Shown in pieces: positions 11,501 through 22,545 of a DNA stretch of 64,000 nucleotides. The stretch spans positions 65,454,416-65,518,415 of the forward strand of contig OX235271.1 in the NCBI GenBank assembly GCA_944472155.2, written 5' to 3'. The notes beneath the pieces were generated by a model, which was not told the origin of the DNA, ran no database searches, and was given only the letters and a program-made list of their open reading frames with translations. How positions within the stretch are numbered: the first letter of the stretch is position 1; every line of letters starts with the position of its first letter. This DNA is from Trichobilharzia szidati (lineage: Eukaryota > Platyhelminthes > Trematoda > Strigeidida > Schistosomatidae). Both the position numbers and the translations under genes were made by a program.

Positions 11501-11639
11501 AATATCTCTGGTATTTGCGTTTTGTCAATTCTATGCATTTGTTGGGTGTAGACTCGATGAACCAGGATTCAGTAATCAATCTCTCTCCATTTACCTATAT
11601 TACTCTTTAGAATTTTGACTCTATTCCACCCACCCTATT

Positions 11640-12140
11640 GTGTGGTTGTGTGTTAATGCATGCAGTGCAAATGCTGAGTTTTCCTCTTAATTACTTGTCT
11701 TCGTGGAGCCAATCATTCTAACCTTAGCTAAATTTTTATGTTCTGATAATCTAACTACTCCTGATTTACTAGTCTGACCTATGTAATTGACTTACCGTCA
11801 TTGGAAGGTATTTTGTAAATTATATTATTTTGTTTGATTGGGTCAACCGACAGGGTCCTTTAGCCTACAGAGCTTTTCTCTGAGTGACTTTGTCGGTTTG
11901 AATACCACCCTAATTCCTACTTTATTGAGAATCCTATGTAGGGTCTCGGATATCCCCTCCTTGTACGGTATAACTGCAGAAGCCTTATATTCTCTCTCAT
12001 TTATGTTATCATCACTAGTTTCACCATTATTTTTATGTTGCTTTTGACCTTTTCTGATATTCCTAATGAATTTTTTAGGATAGTTAGTTATTTAACATCA
12101 ACGCCTCTTCTATCTGTTACATTTCACCGTTTAGGTTTTT
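11640..12140 (-). mobile_element. PLE fragment, RT end plus GIY-YIG start
   Basis: On the minus strand a linker reads ASAVIPYKEGISETLHRILN and KVGIRVVFKPTKSLREKLC, ending in a KDPV block. Pieces of the nuclease follow (NNIIYKIPSNDGKS, IGQTSKSGVVRLSEHKN) in shifted frames. It differs clearly from the 4-kb and 58-kb elements, so it is a third PLE lineage. Confidence 0.72.
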
Positions 12141-12427
12141 TATTGTACTAATTAGTGCTATTGCTTGGTTTGTTAATTACTTAACTAAGCCTGTCTTTGC
12201 AGCTAACGAACGGATGAGATGAATTAAAATCTAAATATCCATTAGAATGTGTTGGCTTTTTATAAACGCTAGTGTGTACGACAAGACCAGCACCTAGAGT
12301 ACACCTAACATGCTTGCAAGCAAACTGTTTTTGGTTATTAACATCACTCAATAAAATTTCAGTGTTATTTAAGAGAGCAATTCTTTATTTTGCAAAATGT
12401 TGAGGTAACAGCAATAGATCTAAACTT

Positions 12428-13640
12428 AACGCAACTCTACGCATCATCATCGAACAAAGTATGGAATGGCAATCAAACCTCTACCTCAACTTCATAGACT
12501 TTGAGAGGGCCTTCGACAGCGTTCACCGCGAAGTAATTCGGAAACTACTCGAATACTACGACGTACTCCAAATATTCATCAACCTTATTCAACAGCTGTA
12601 CGACAACGGAACATGTCAAGTGATCCACAACGGAAAACTCAGCGAGGCGTTTGGAGTAAACACAGGAGTCAGATAAGGGTGCTTATTATCACCAATGATA
12701 TTCCTAATTGTGGTGGACTGGATTATGCGTCAGACAGTGGGAAACGAGAAGACAGGGAAATCCTGGACCGACGTGAAGAACCCAGGAGACCTGGATTTCG
12801 CGTGTGGATGATTTCTGTTTGAAGTCACACAAAATAGAAGACTTACGAGTGAAAACCGACAAACTGGTCGAAGAGGCTGGCAGCAAAGACAGGACTCCAG
12901 GTGAACATAGACAAGACGGAGGTTATGAAAATAACCGACCAACAACAACAACAGCAGCAACATCCAGCGCCAATCACCATCATCAGGAGGGATTTGAAAG
13001 AGGTTACTTCTTTCACTTACTTATCTAGGGAGCATTGTCTCAACTACAGGAGGAACGGACGAGGATGTCAAATCGAGAATCGGGAAGGCGAGAAACACAT
13101 TCATCAAGCTGAAACCAATCTAGAAATCTTCGTCACAGCACCAACAACAAAATTCGTATTTTCAATACAAACGTCAAGTCAGTCAGTTCTTCTATACGGA
13201 TTAGAAACTTGGCCAGTGGGTCACAAAGAATATTTCCAACAGCCTGTTGCAGACTTTTATCAACAACTGTCTTCGTTCTATACTGAAGATCAGATGGCCG
13301 GAAAGAATCACCAACAAGGAACTATGGGAACAAACAACACAAGAACCAATCGCTCAACAAATATGTCGGAGAAAGTGGAGATGGATTGGACACTCGCTGA
13401 GAAGGCCGCTGGGTGATATCGCGCGTCAGACCAGTGCTCGAGTGGAACCCGAAAGGGAAGCGTCGAGTGGAACGTCCAAGGGTGATATGGAGGAGATCGT
13501 GTGAAGAGGAGTTGAAACAGCATGGACTAACATGGATGCAGGTGAAAAGTACGGCAGAAGACAGAAACAAGTGTAGACGTGCAGTTGAAGCCCTATGTTC
13601 CACTGGGAACCCAAGGGAACAATAATAATAAGAATAATGC
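12428..13640 (+). mobile_element. RTE-type LINE, 5' truncated, RT domain to 3' end
   Basis: This is the longest RTE copy here. It begins in the RT fingers (ATLRIIIEQSMEW), then LNFIDFERAFDSVHREV, a TGVR block, and the post-RT region (NKELWEQTTQEPIAQQI, RRKWRWIGHSLRR, WNPKGKRRVERPRVIWRR). The 3' end is GAAGCCCTATGTTCCACTGG and an AAT run. A TAA at 12674-12676 interrupts the R-QGCLLSP block. Four extra bases near 12800-12805 destroy the FADD catalytic box. Other frames carry further shifts, so it is dead. Confidence 0.88.
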
Positions 13641-13644
13641 ACGA

Positions 13645-14151
13645 TTCACTTACTGTTTTAGTCACCAGGAAAATTTGATTGTCTTTTCAAATGAATAGGA
13701 GTAATATTGGCACACTGTTAGCTTGAGTAACGTTGACAAATCTTCACATGTTGAACTAAATACAATTTTAATTCTTTTTGTACTTTATTGTGAAGATATT
13801 TATTGGGAGCATATTTTAAAGACCTATTGATAACGCTTCTCATCATCAATACATGATTCCTTTTCAAACTTCATATAAATCATAATAATAAACACTACCC
13901 CTAGGGTGTCCATATACTTTCAGTTTCTCTTGAACATATCTCACCTATTCGTTGCGTACATATTTGGATTTGAAACGAACAAGAAACATTAAATCATAAA
14001 ATAAGTATGAAAATAAAAATAAAAGGAAGATGGGCAAGAGTAAGCTGAGAATGAAAACACTATTAAGAGTTCAAAAAGCTCAAAGAGAAAATTAATTTCC
14101 TTAAAAAGAAACAAATGATAAAGAAAACCTCACCTGAAATAATCACAGTTC

Positions 14152-14190
<39 letters not shown>

Positions 14191-14719
14191 ATATCCATTA
14201 GAAAATGAAGGAGAATAATCACATTAGGAATGATCATGAATTTAACTGATTACGGAGGAAATATGAGGATATAAGGATAAATGTGTGGAAAAGATTTCTT
14301 CACTTTCTTATGACCTTTAGTTAATCTGATATACTGAAACATATTTCATTATTATTATTATTATATTTAGGGATAAAGGAAAGTGGAGTTTATTGAAGAA
14401 GCCTTTTGAATCTCTTGAAATATTATCTGCATATATATACACAAATAGGAAAAGATAAATGGACATAATGCTAATCAATATCACTTTATGGACAGTTTAT
14501 AATCATTTTTTTTCAGGCAAAGAAAGGTCAAGGTAAAACGGAGAAAAGAAAAGCTAAAGAGTAGATATCTACAGGTAGATAAAAATTAGAAAAGTGATAA
14601 GATGAGAATTATTTTAGTTGCTAAGATCCTTTTTTTATTTTATTGGACGGGAATGCTAATTGTCTGTTGGCGTGTCAAGTCATCTTGTGAAGGCCTCGAA
14701 GATTACTGGCTGTTACTCC
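13645..14719. other. Anonymous A-rich intron DNA
   Basis: No open frame of note. It contains an AT microsatellite at 14153-14187 and a short ATT run near 14348. Confidence 0.6.
14153..14187. repeat. AT dinucleotide microsatellite
   Basis: About seventeen uninterrupted AT units. Confidence 0.92.
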
Positions 14720-15048
14720 CAAATTGAGAATCGGGAAGGTGAGAAACACATACGTCAACCTGAAACCAATCTGGAAGTCTTCGTCATTCAGCATCAACAA
14801 CAAAATTCGGATTTTCAATACAAACGTCAAGTCAGTTTTGTTATACGGATCAGAAACTTGGCGGGTCACAAAGAATATTTCCAACAGCCTGTTGCAGACT
14901 TTTATCAACAGCTGTCTTCGCTCCATACTGAAGATCAGATGGCCGGAAAGAATCACCAACAAGAAACTATGGGAACAAACAAAACAAGAACCAATCGCCC
15001 AACAAATATTCAGGAGAAAGTGGAGATGGATTGGACACTTGTCCTTAT
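14720..15048 (+). mobile_element. RTE-type LINE fragment, both ends missing
   Basis: This is a close relative of the 12.4-kb copy. It reads NLKPIWKSSSFSINNKIRIF, VKSVLLYGSETWRV, CLRSILKIRWPERITNKKLW and RRKWRWIGH. One frame is open for 118 codons with a single extra base near the ISNSLLQTF join. It is truncated on both sides. Confidence 0.85.
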
Positions 15049-15097
15049 ACCTTTCATTTTATTTCTGGAGGTGGCTCTAGATTATCACAAACTAGTA

Positions 15098-15235
15098 GGA
15101 ATTAGAATTTATGGGGAACTGAATTCCATACCAGTAGCCAAGTAATCGGTACGCTCACCTGGTAACCCGGAGGTACTGAACTCGATGCTAAGTGGCATCA
15201 TATATGCGTCCTTCTGAAGACGAAATGGCTATCTG
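15098..15235 (+). mobile_element. Degraded hammerhead SINE
   Basis: The order GAATTAGAATTTATGGGG, a TAACCCGGAGGT block and CTGAAGACGAAAT resembles the tRNA-like part and core of the hammerhead SINE, with the stem II bases largely lost. Confidence 0.4.
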
Positions 15236-16389
15236 AAACTTTAAGATTTCCCACGGTTTTGTTACTTATATCTTCCTGATCTAACCTGAGACCAACCAAA
15301 TGTGGTCAAGGAGTGTTTCGATAATTTCATTCCCTAATCGCAACACAATATATGACACGAATGTACCTTCATTGGCTTAGCGGAAATTTAGTGATAATTT
15401 TACCACTGAAAACCTCATTTTTATCCTTATTTACTACATGACTATTTTCAGTTATAATTCCTAAGCATCATACATGTATATATACATTATATATAACCTG
15501 TTTGTGTGGGACTTGATATCTTTCATGAAGGTCAGCCTCAAACCAAATATTAATCGTGAACACATTTTCCATCTGGTTTTAAATTTTCCCAAAGTCGTCG
15601 TCTAAACCGCTGTCTAACTGAAAGCCGACTTCAAGTTGTTTTTCGCAGTCATACCATTCAACTGATTGATCAGTTTCTATGTGTTTTCCTATGTGCTAAG
15701 TAAGATATCATTTCCTCAAATAATGGTGTACAAGGACTTTCAGATTTGAAATATATGACCCACTATGCCAATTACAAATGTTTATTTTATTGATATTGAA
15801 ATTTATTTCTGTTTCCTTTCATGCGGAATGATATTTCACCTTAGACAATACAAGTCACGTAATCACGTAATTTACATAGGTGTATGAGGAAATCCATTAT
15901 CAAGGTTTATCATACAACGATTAAAGAAGTAGTGAGTACGACAGATGTTGACACATATATTTGCTTCCTGTTTAACGAAAGAACTACAGAGATGAATTGA
16001 ACGTTAATCTAGTGCTCAACTGAAGTAGACTGTTAAATGTATATTTGAAAGAATTTTAAAAGGTTAGTAAACTTATTTTTTTAAAACTTCACGATTGATA
16101 ACTGTTATATTTGTCCGAAAGTCAACCCATTTCAGCCACGAAGAAATATTTTTGTTTTATGTACAATACTATATGAAGTGAATAATGCCTTTATATGCTT
16201 GGAATATTTATATAGCTCTTAGTGCAGACAGCCTTATTAATTTATAGTTTTTATACTTAACACAATGTAAATATAACCGCATCAAATGACAACAAGTTAA
16301 ATTAATATCATCCAAGTTAACAGTACTTTGTGATGCATATGAGTAAGAAACTGAAGTGATGACAATAAATATAAGATTAATTTTCAAAT
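15236..16389. other. Intron DNA without recognised features
   Basis: AT-rich, with stops in all frames and no repeat shared with the rest of the window that could be seen. Confidence 0.5.
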
Positions 16390-16632
16390 ATTGGTTTCGT
16401 AGGGATTTTGTTTGATTTACTGGAGGATTTCATCATGAGCTGACATCAGCTAGAGGACAATTGGAACACCTGTAGGGAGTAATGGACAGCTATTTCGTCC
16501 TAGCTTGGGACTCTTCAGTAGTACCCACCCACCATGAGGGTTCGAACCTAGGACCTTCTGATTACAAGGCGAGCTTATAGACCATTGAGCCAATGGGACC
16601 CGATCCAATGGCCCATGAATTCTAACTTCTGC
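16390..16632 (-). mobile_element. Hammerhead SINE, minus arm of a large palindrome
   Basis: On the minus strand it runs from TAGAATTCATGGGCC through box A, box B and the core ACTGAAGAGTCCC..GGACGAAAT to the ACGAAACCAA end. The last core base is T instead of C. The head upstream of TGACATAG is missing. Confidence 0.85.
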
Positions 16633-16637
16633 CAAAT

Positions 16638-16870
16638 CATGACATAGCTTGAACAGAAGTGAGAATTCATGGGCCATTGGATCGGGTCCCATTGGCTTAA
16701 TGGCCTATAAGCTCGCCTTGTAATCAGAAGGTCCTCGGTTCGAACCCTCATGGTGGGTGGGTACTGCTGAAGGGTCCCATACTAGGATGAAACATCTGTC
16801 CATTACTCCCTACAGGTGTTCCAATTGTCCTCTAGCTGATGTCAGCTCATGATGAAATCCTCCAAACAAA
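16638..16870 (+). mobile_element. Hammerhead SINE, plus arm of the same palindrome
   Basis: It mirrors the previous copy almost base for base. Its core reads CTGAAGGGTCCC..GGATGAAAC, with a changed core A and a weakened stem II, so it is unlikely to cleave. Confidence 0.85.
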
Positions 16871-17242
16871 TATATGATTACCTCTCGTTGAGTTGTTTTA
16901 TACTGTATAAGTAAACAACTTAATCGGCATTACTTTTCGTCAACAGCTAGATTCGTGTTCACCGATAAAGAGCCCAATAATGGTCTTTGTCTGGGTGAAA
17001 ACTTCAGTTACTAAGTGAAAGGAATTAGTGATAACAACTACCGGCATGTACTGTTTAAGAAGAGATTTGAACAGTTTGTTTCTAGAGTAATGAATTGAAA
17101 AAGCGAACCATTTGTAGTCACACAGAGTTCAGTTACAACACATATGGTTCATTGATATAAAGTAAAATGTATGCGGTGTACAGCTTTGGTTTTGGAATCA
17201 AAATTAAAAAGAAAAAAATCAAAAAACATATTTGCAGCTTAC
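16871..17242. other. Intron DNA 3' of exon 17243-17322
   Basis: No repeat or open frame recognised. The donor of the copine-like exon lies at its right edge. Confidence 0.5.
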
Positions 17243-17322
17243 ATTATTGGGAGTACTAGTTCACCACCACTGTGAATTACTCTGCCTACGGTGCATTGAA
17301 TATAACCAAGTAGGATTGAATC
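17243..17322 (-). CDS. Copine-like gene, end of C2A (80 nt)
   Basis: The acceptor is very strong (tttttatttatttcag) and the donor is GTAAGC, on the minus strand. Starting in phase 0 it reads DSILLGYIQCTVGRVIHSG, then GELVLPI, and leaves two bases. Copines have DFLG..CTLGEIVSS followed by a basic and leucine-rich strand at this point, the closing strands of C2A. The two left-over bases join the first base of exon 8344-8393 to give isoleucine. The exon sits 0.25 kb upstream of a SINE (17579-17808) on the opposite strand. Confidence 0.62.
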
Positions 17323-17578
17323 CTGAAATAAATAAAAATAAAATGGCATTGGATATAATAAGTAGATCATTAGATACTGGTGTCGAAAGAAAAATTTAAA
17401 AATATGCCTTAAATGAAGCCGGGATGCATTGTCTTTAATAAAGTTATACCAGAAGACGTTTATCATAATCAACCAGTCTGTAATCATACTGCTTTCAGGG
17501 CTCTTTATCCTGCGCATTTCAAGACCTTATCTGTTTGACAGCTGTTTCAAGTAAAGAGAGTGTGTAATATAAGATATA

Positions 17579-17808
17579 CAACGGTGGCATAGCGGTAAGG
17601 ACGCTCGCCGACCATGCACATGGTCCGGGGTTCGATTCCCAGCCGGCGTACTCCTTTACCTCGCTAAGCCAGAACTAAAAGCTGGTGAAGAGGAGAGGTT
17701 GAGCATGAGGCCAGCAACCCCATCCTGTAAAATAAACACTGCTACAGAAACTTCAGGCCACTAGCTTGAAGCCCTGTGTTCCACTGGGAACGTGAAGGAA
17801 TAAAAAAA
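17579..17808 (+). mobile_element. Family A SINE with short target duplication
   Basis: The copy is complete except for the first bases of the acceptor stem. ATAAGATAT occurs just before and just after it. The head keeps GACCATGCACATGGTC and box B. Confidence 0.85.
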
Positions 17809-18399
17809 TAAGATATTGTAAGCTTACTGTCGTCGAAATCAATAAAATGCTCCACTGGAAAACTTTTCATAAAGGACAAGGTATCTATATAGGTAGAGTG
17901 ACATGCGAGATAATAGTCCATTCTTAGAAATTGTTTTCCAGCTTGGTTACTTGTCTTTGAGTAATAAAACCTATGAAATATTATGATTAACCTCAATGGT
18001 CTTTGGATGTTTTAGCTTGACTTTAAACTTCCGAGTTAAGACTTGCAATAATTACGACATCCAAGCTGGAATTTCTATATAGCACCGTAATTTTTTACCA
18101 TTTAGTCAAAGTTTGTCACTCAATATTTTCAACGGTCTGGTTAAATCACTGGGTCACCTAAATATCCATCTGGTAAAACAAATTAAATTTACTCCATTGC
18201 TTACTGTTTTAATTACCCCTTTATGTCCTACTCATGAGGACTTTTGGAGGGAAATGATGAAACTTTCCTAAGACACTGGATCTTTATTCGAGTTGAATAG
18301 CACTACATGATGTGATATACTGTGAACTACAATTTTCCTTGAAGATTTTGTACAGAGAGTAAATACTATCTAATTATTAGTGCTAGGAACTCTGAATTT
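17809..18399. other. Intron DNA without recognised features
   Basis: Nothing coding or repeated was seen before the PLE text begins. Confidence 0.45.
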
Positions 18400-19472
18400 T
18401 GCGTGAACGTGCTGTTCAAAGTAAGGCTTTCGTTAAAATTATCATCAATGAGACTTACATTTTTGTTCCTTTACGTTCCTTTACGTGTAATATAGGGCAT
18501 CAAGCTATAGGCTTGACGACATCAATGTGTGTATATAAATTCAACTGCTCCTGTGGAGCTAGTTATATAGGTCGTACCCAAAGGAGTTTACCTTTACGCA
18601 CTCGTGAACATATCCCGGTCTGGCTTGGGAAAAGAGCGACCAAATCATTAAATAGTGCAATTCTGGCCCATCCAGTGGATAGCGAACACAGCATCAAAGT
18701 AGAAGAGTCATTTACAGTTGTGTATCGAGTACCAAACAATCTCCCCAAAGGCATACGATTACGCCTCCTAGCCATAGCTGAGGCTTTAGAAATTAATAGA
18801 GAAAGACCAGACTTATGTGTACAGAAAAAACTTATTCACTCCCTCTGTCTACCCTGGCCCACTATAAGGTCACCAGGATCATAATTTTCCGTATTATTAT
18901 TACCATTATTATCATTCTGTGATATCATGCCTTTATTATCCATTTCTCCACCCAGTTTATTTCACCTCATTGTTACCCTTAATTTTGTCAACCTTTTTGA
19001 TTTTACACTAAGCCTACCAACCCTGTAACATCTTATTACAATTTACTATTTGGCCCCTTATTTTATCATTAGACATTATCGGTCAGCCCTCACATTCAGC
19101 GTCCCCTTTGTTAATGTGTGTTTGCGTGTATTCTGTGTCTATCGCATTTCTCTCACCCCAATGACACTTGTATTCTGTTGACTATAAAACAGCACTATAT
19201 CACCCAATTGTTCATTCACACTTCATCACATTTTCTCTGACTATACACCCTATACACATTTGATTGATTATGTTAACTAATGAACTATCATCTCAACTTA
19301 CACATGCACCCCAATACAGTTTCTGATATTATTTTCATTTGCCTTTATTCGCTATATGTACCCTATTATTCATGGATTTATAACTGTAGAGCCTGAAGAA
19401 GAAGTTATCGAAAACAATTGTTCGCTCAAAATCTTGTTTTGATTTCAATATGGGGATATTTCATTTACTAGA
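18400..19472 (+). mobile_element. Penelope-like element with intact-looking GIY-YIG region
   Basis: A 161-codon frame (18399-18884) holds CVYKFNCSCGASYIGRTQRS, then TREHIP, a helix region and RLRLLAIAEALEIN, RPDLCVQKKLIHSLCLPWP. This is the YVY/YIG-type core, REH helix and NLCVQK end typical of PLE endonucleases. The RT part upstream is gone except for a short stretch. About 590 bases of 3' region follow, ending in a hammerhead-like CTGAAGA..CGAAAA (19393-19413) and a TCTTGTTTTGATTTC tail. A hammerhead SINE abuts its end. Confidence 0.82.
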
Positions 19473-19765
19473 CGAAGACATTGGCTAGCGGTGGCACTAT
19501 GTCGTGAATTGGTAGAAGTTGGAATTCATGGACTAGCCATTTGATCACGTCTCAGTGGCCTAATGGGTTACCAACTTGCTAGCCTTTTAAGCAGAATGTC
19601 CTGAGTTCGAACCCTGGTGGTGGGTGCATACTGATGAAGAGTCCCAAACCAGGACGAAACAACTGTCCGGTACTCCCGGGTTTTCTAATTGTCCTCTAAC
19701 CGATGTCAGTTCATAATGGAATCCTGTAACCAATCAATCAAATCCCTACAAACCACTACTTGAAT
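19473..19765 (+). mobile_element. Hammerhead SINE with well-kept core
   Basis: It begins near ACGAAGACATTGGCTAGC, followed by a decayed tRNA-like part and box B GAGTTCGAACCC. The core is at 19631-19660 (CTGATGA, AGA, then GTCC..GGAC and GAAAC). The end is ACAAACCACTACTTGAA. Three bases separate CTGATGA from stem II; read one register later, TGAAGA fits the core without them. Confidence 0.85.
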
Positions 19766-20344
19766 AAATTTTTAATTTGATGTACAGGTACAGAGACACA
19801 CTATAAGTGGGAACAGTGATAATGTTAAATTAATTATATTATTTGTATAAGGTGATTTATTTTTAGTTTTCGGTTTCATGAATATTTGAACCAGTTTGAA
19901 AAAACTACTTGCCAAATTTTTCATAAAGACGAACTCGATTAAAATTAAAGCTAGTCAATATACTACAGGTAACTGTAAATACATTGTTAGTACTAATTTT
20001 ATGCTTAGTTTCTGGAAGATATGCTAAAAAGAAGTCACGAATAGACTTTATTTGTCTCTCACTAAACCATGAAGCATGATGTCCTAAAATAAGTCGTCGA
20101 ATATGCCTTAATCTGCAGCCTACAAATGATTTGCCTTGAAACTCATTATAATAAAGGTTTTTTGTATTTCCCAATGAATGAGAAACAAAATGGTATTGTT
20201 TTTACTGACGTTTCGCCATTTAATGCTAATAGCTTGGAAATATATGCCTTGAAAATGTTGAAATACTAATTTATCTTCGTGATTAATTCATATTTTTATC
20301 ACACCCTTGTTCTCAGAGCAGCGCTTGCTTGGCGTTAACCTCAG
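19766..20344. other. Intron DNA, one minus-strand frame of 89 codons
   Basis: A minus-strand open stretch at 20174-19905 lacks splice sites and known motifs and is probably chance. Confidence 0.4.
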
Positions 20345-20560
20345 TGAAGTAATAATACGAAGCCTAAACGATTCAGTGCAGCAGGATTAGACTATCTCTC
20401 CACAGACACTCCAATTTTGCATTCCAGGGTTATAAAAAAGTTACCTTCTTTATGTGTGTATCTACCTTTCTGAGTATTCATGTGGAACTAGCTCTAGTAG
20501 ACGTACAGCTAGGCATATTCATAGTTGGATTTCTGAACATCACTGTGTATGATTGTAGGT
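20345..20560 (+). mobile_element. Decayed PLE endonuclease piece
   Basis: Broken frames give EYSCGTSSSRRTARHIHSWI followed by SEHH. This aligns with the CSCGASYIGRT..R..EHHP region of PLE GIY-YIG domains. The catalytic tyrosine and glycine are lost. Confidence 0.5.
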
Positions 20561-21261
20561 ACTGAGCATAAATTTGATGATAATAAATTTTTAACGAGTC
20601 TATAAACTAAGAATAATTCATTCTTCTCATTCTAAATATAACCTGAAGTAATCCCTGAATACAAAAAGAAAGCAAAACAATGTACAATTACTTTCTCTCT
20701 CCCCCATAAATATGTCAAAATAAAAGGAAAGCAATGAATCTGATTTCCGTTGAATCACCTGAAAGGTGTGAAAACATATTTTTTTGCAGGAAACTGTGCG
20801 AGTCAAAATAAAATAGAACAAAAAAGGAAAAGAAAAAGAAGTGCCATTGCATATTTGTTTGTGAGGTAATTCAACTTTAAAGATTCTCTTAATCCATCTG
20901 TATGCGTGTGTGCACGTGTACTGAGATTGGAAACAAAGCATGTTTTGAAGATACAGGAATTTTTAATTGGCATAAAGAATGAAAGGAATTCACAACGGAC
21001 GTACCTACTTAAGAAAGATATATATATTTATTTAGCATTATATAATTTTCATTGAGAGTTATACACCTTCTTAAATAGCTTGAAGTATGTATGACAGCGA
21101 TTGAATATTGAATGATCGGGTTTAGTGTTTATTTATGTTATTTATCTGTATTCTGTAGGTTTTGCTACTGTATCGAAAACCAATATCCACTTGAAAAGTA
21201 AACAAGAAATGGAAGGAAAAATATCACGTGGATTTTAGAGAAGTAGTTGATTTTCTCTTTC
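20561..21261. other. Intron DNA without recognised features
   Basis: A minus-strand frame at 20941-20627 is rich in Phe and Leu because of AT bias. No domain is visible. Confidence 0.45.
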
Positions 21262-21398
21262 AGCATTACTAATATCCATTGAAAACCAGGGAGTACTGGA
21301 CAGCTGCTGTTTCATCCTACTTTGGAAATCATCGGCAGTACGCACCCACTGGGGTTCGAACACAGGACCTTCCAGTTACAAGGCAAGCTCGTATACTA
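21262..21398 (-). mobile_element. Hammerhead SINE, truncated, minus copy of a pair
   Basis: On the minus strand it holds box A, box B and a damaged core (CTGCCGATGAT..AGGATGAAAC). Confidence 0.72.
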
Positions 21399-21420
21399 AA
21401 CTGTAGAAAATTAATCTGAT

Positions 21421-21783
21421 GCTCTCTAGTGACTTGCTACAGGATGGAGTTTCCTGGCGTTCTGGTGAGAAGTTGCGATCAGTGAGGTCCATCCAGATGT
21501 CACGTGTGAGGATGGATGTTCCACCGACGACAATGGTTGGGGTCGCGCTAAATCACGAATTGGTAGAAGTTAGAATTCATGGGCCATTGAATCGGGTCCC
21601 AGTGGCTGAATGGTATTTGAGCTCCTTAGCCTTGTAACAAGAATGTGCTTGGTTCGTAAACTGGCGGTGGAGGCGTACTGATTAAAAGTTTCACACTAGT
21701 ACGAAACAGCTGTCCAGTACTCCCTGCAGGCTTTCCAACGGTTCTCTAACTGATGTCAGCTAACTGTGAAGTTTGTAATTATT
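21421..21783 (+). mobile_element. Long hammerhead SINE, plus copy of a pair
   Basis: It includes the extended head seen also at 39160-39510: ACTAGTGACTTGC-type start, then TTCTGGTGAGAAGT and a GTGTGAGGAT block. The tRNA-like part follows with a damaged box B (GGTTCGTAAAC). The core CTGATTAAAAGTTTC..GTACGAAAC is mutated. Confidence 0.75.
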
Positions 21784-22388
21784 CATTCTAAATAATAACT
21801 TAATCAGCAATGTAGCACAAACAAATGATATTAAAAGTAAAGGCATCGAATATCTGCACTACATTTAAATAATTAAATAGAGTATAATTGTGTTCATTTT
21901 TAGCAAAAACGTACAATGAAAGAATCTAAATTAATATTCTCTGAAAGATATTTTTATTTCATTGAAATTGACACTTTTTTCAGTTCCTTTTCGTAAGTAG
22001 AATTGAAGATATTATTGAAATACAATGATTAAATAGCATAAAAGACTACTGCACTCCTATTATTATAAATTAGATGTGACATATTTAATGCTTTTCATAT
22101 CATTCCTTAATTGTTTAGAGCATCAAATAACACAAGTAGGCGGAATGTCTTACGAACAGAAAGCGAGTCTTCTTTTATAATTGGATTATCCTTTGTAATA
22201 TAATTTTCATTGATTTGTCATTGTAATTCGGCTTTTTTTTCTACAATGCTCTGATGACTTAAATGTGATGAAATATGCTTCGTTTTTATTTTTCGCAAAT
22301 GGTGTAAAACAGACAAGTAGAGTGAGTATTTCTGTCAGAGTTTATCCAACCTTTTTACATTTGTAACCACAGATACTTGATAATACTT
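21784..22388. other. Intron DNA without recognised features
   Basis: AT-rich, no repeat or frame recognised. Confidence 0.45.
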
Positions 22389-22545
22389 GAGACAGTGGCA
22401 CAGCGGTTGGGACGCTCGTTGACCATACACATGGTCTGGGGTTCGATCCCCTGCCGACGGACACCTGATATCAATGGTTGGCCCGCAACATTCGGGCTAC
22501 CAATATCACATGCTGAAAATTCCATACTTGTACCAAAAACACCGT
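22389..22545 (+). mobile_element. Variant SINE: family A head with a different body
   Basis: The head has box A (CAGTGGCACAGCGGTTGGGA) and box B (GGGTTCGATCCC) like family A. After the acceptor end it continues as ACACCTGATATCAATGGTTG to CCATACTTGTACC, which is absent from family A. The copy at 60596-60741 shares this body. Confidence 0.75.
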
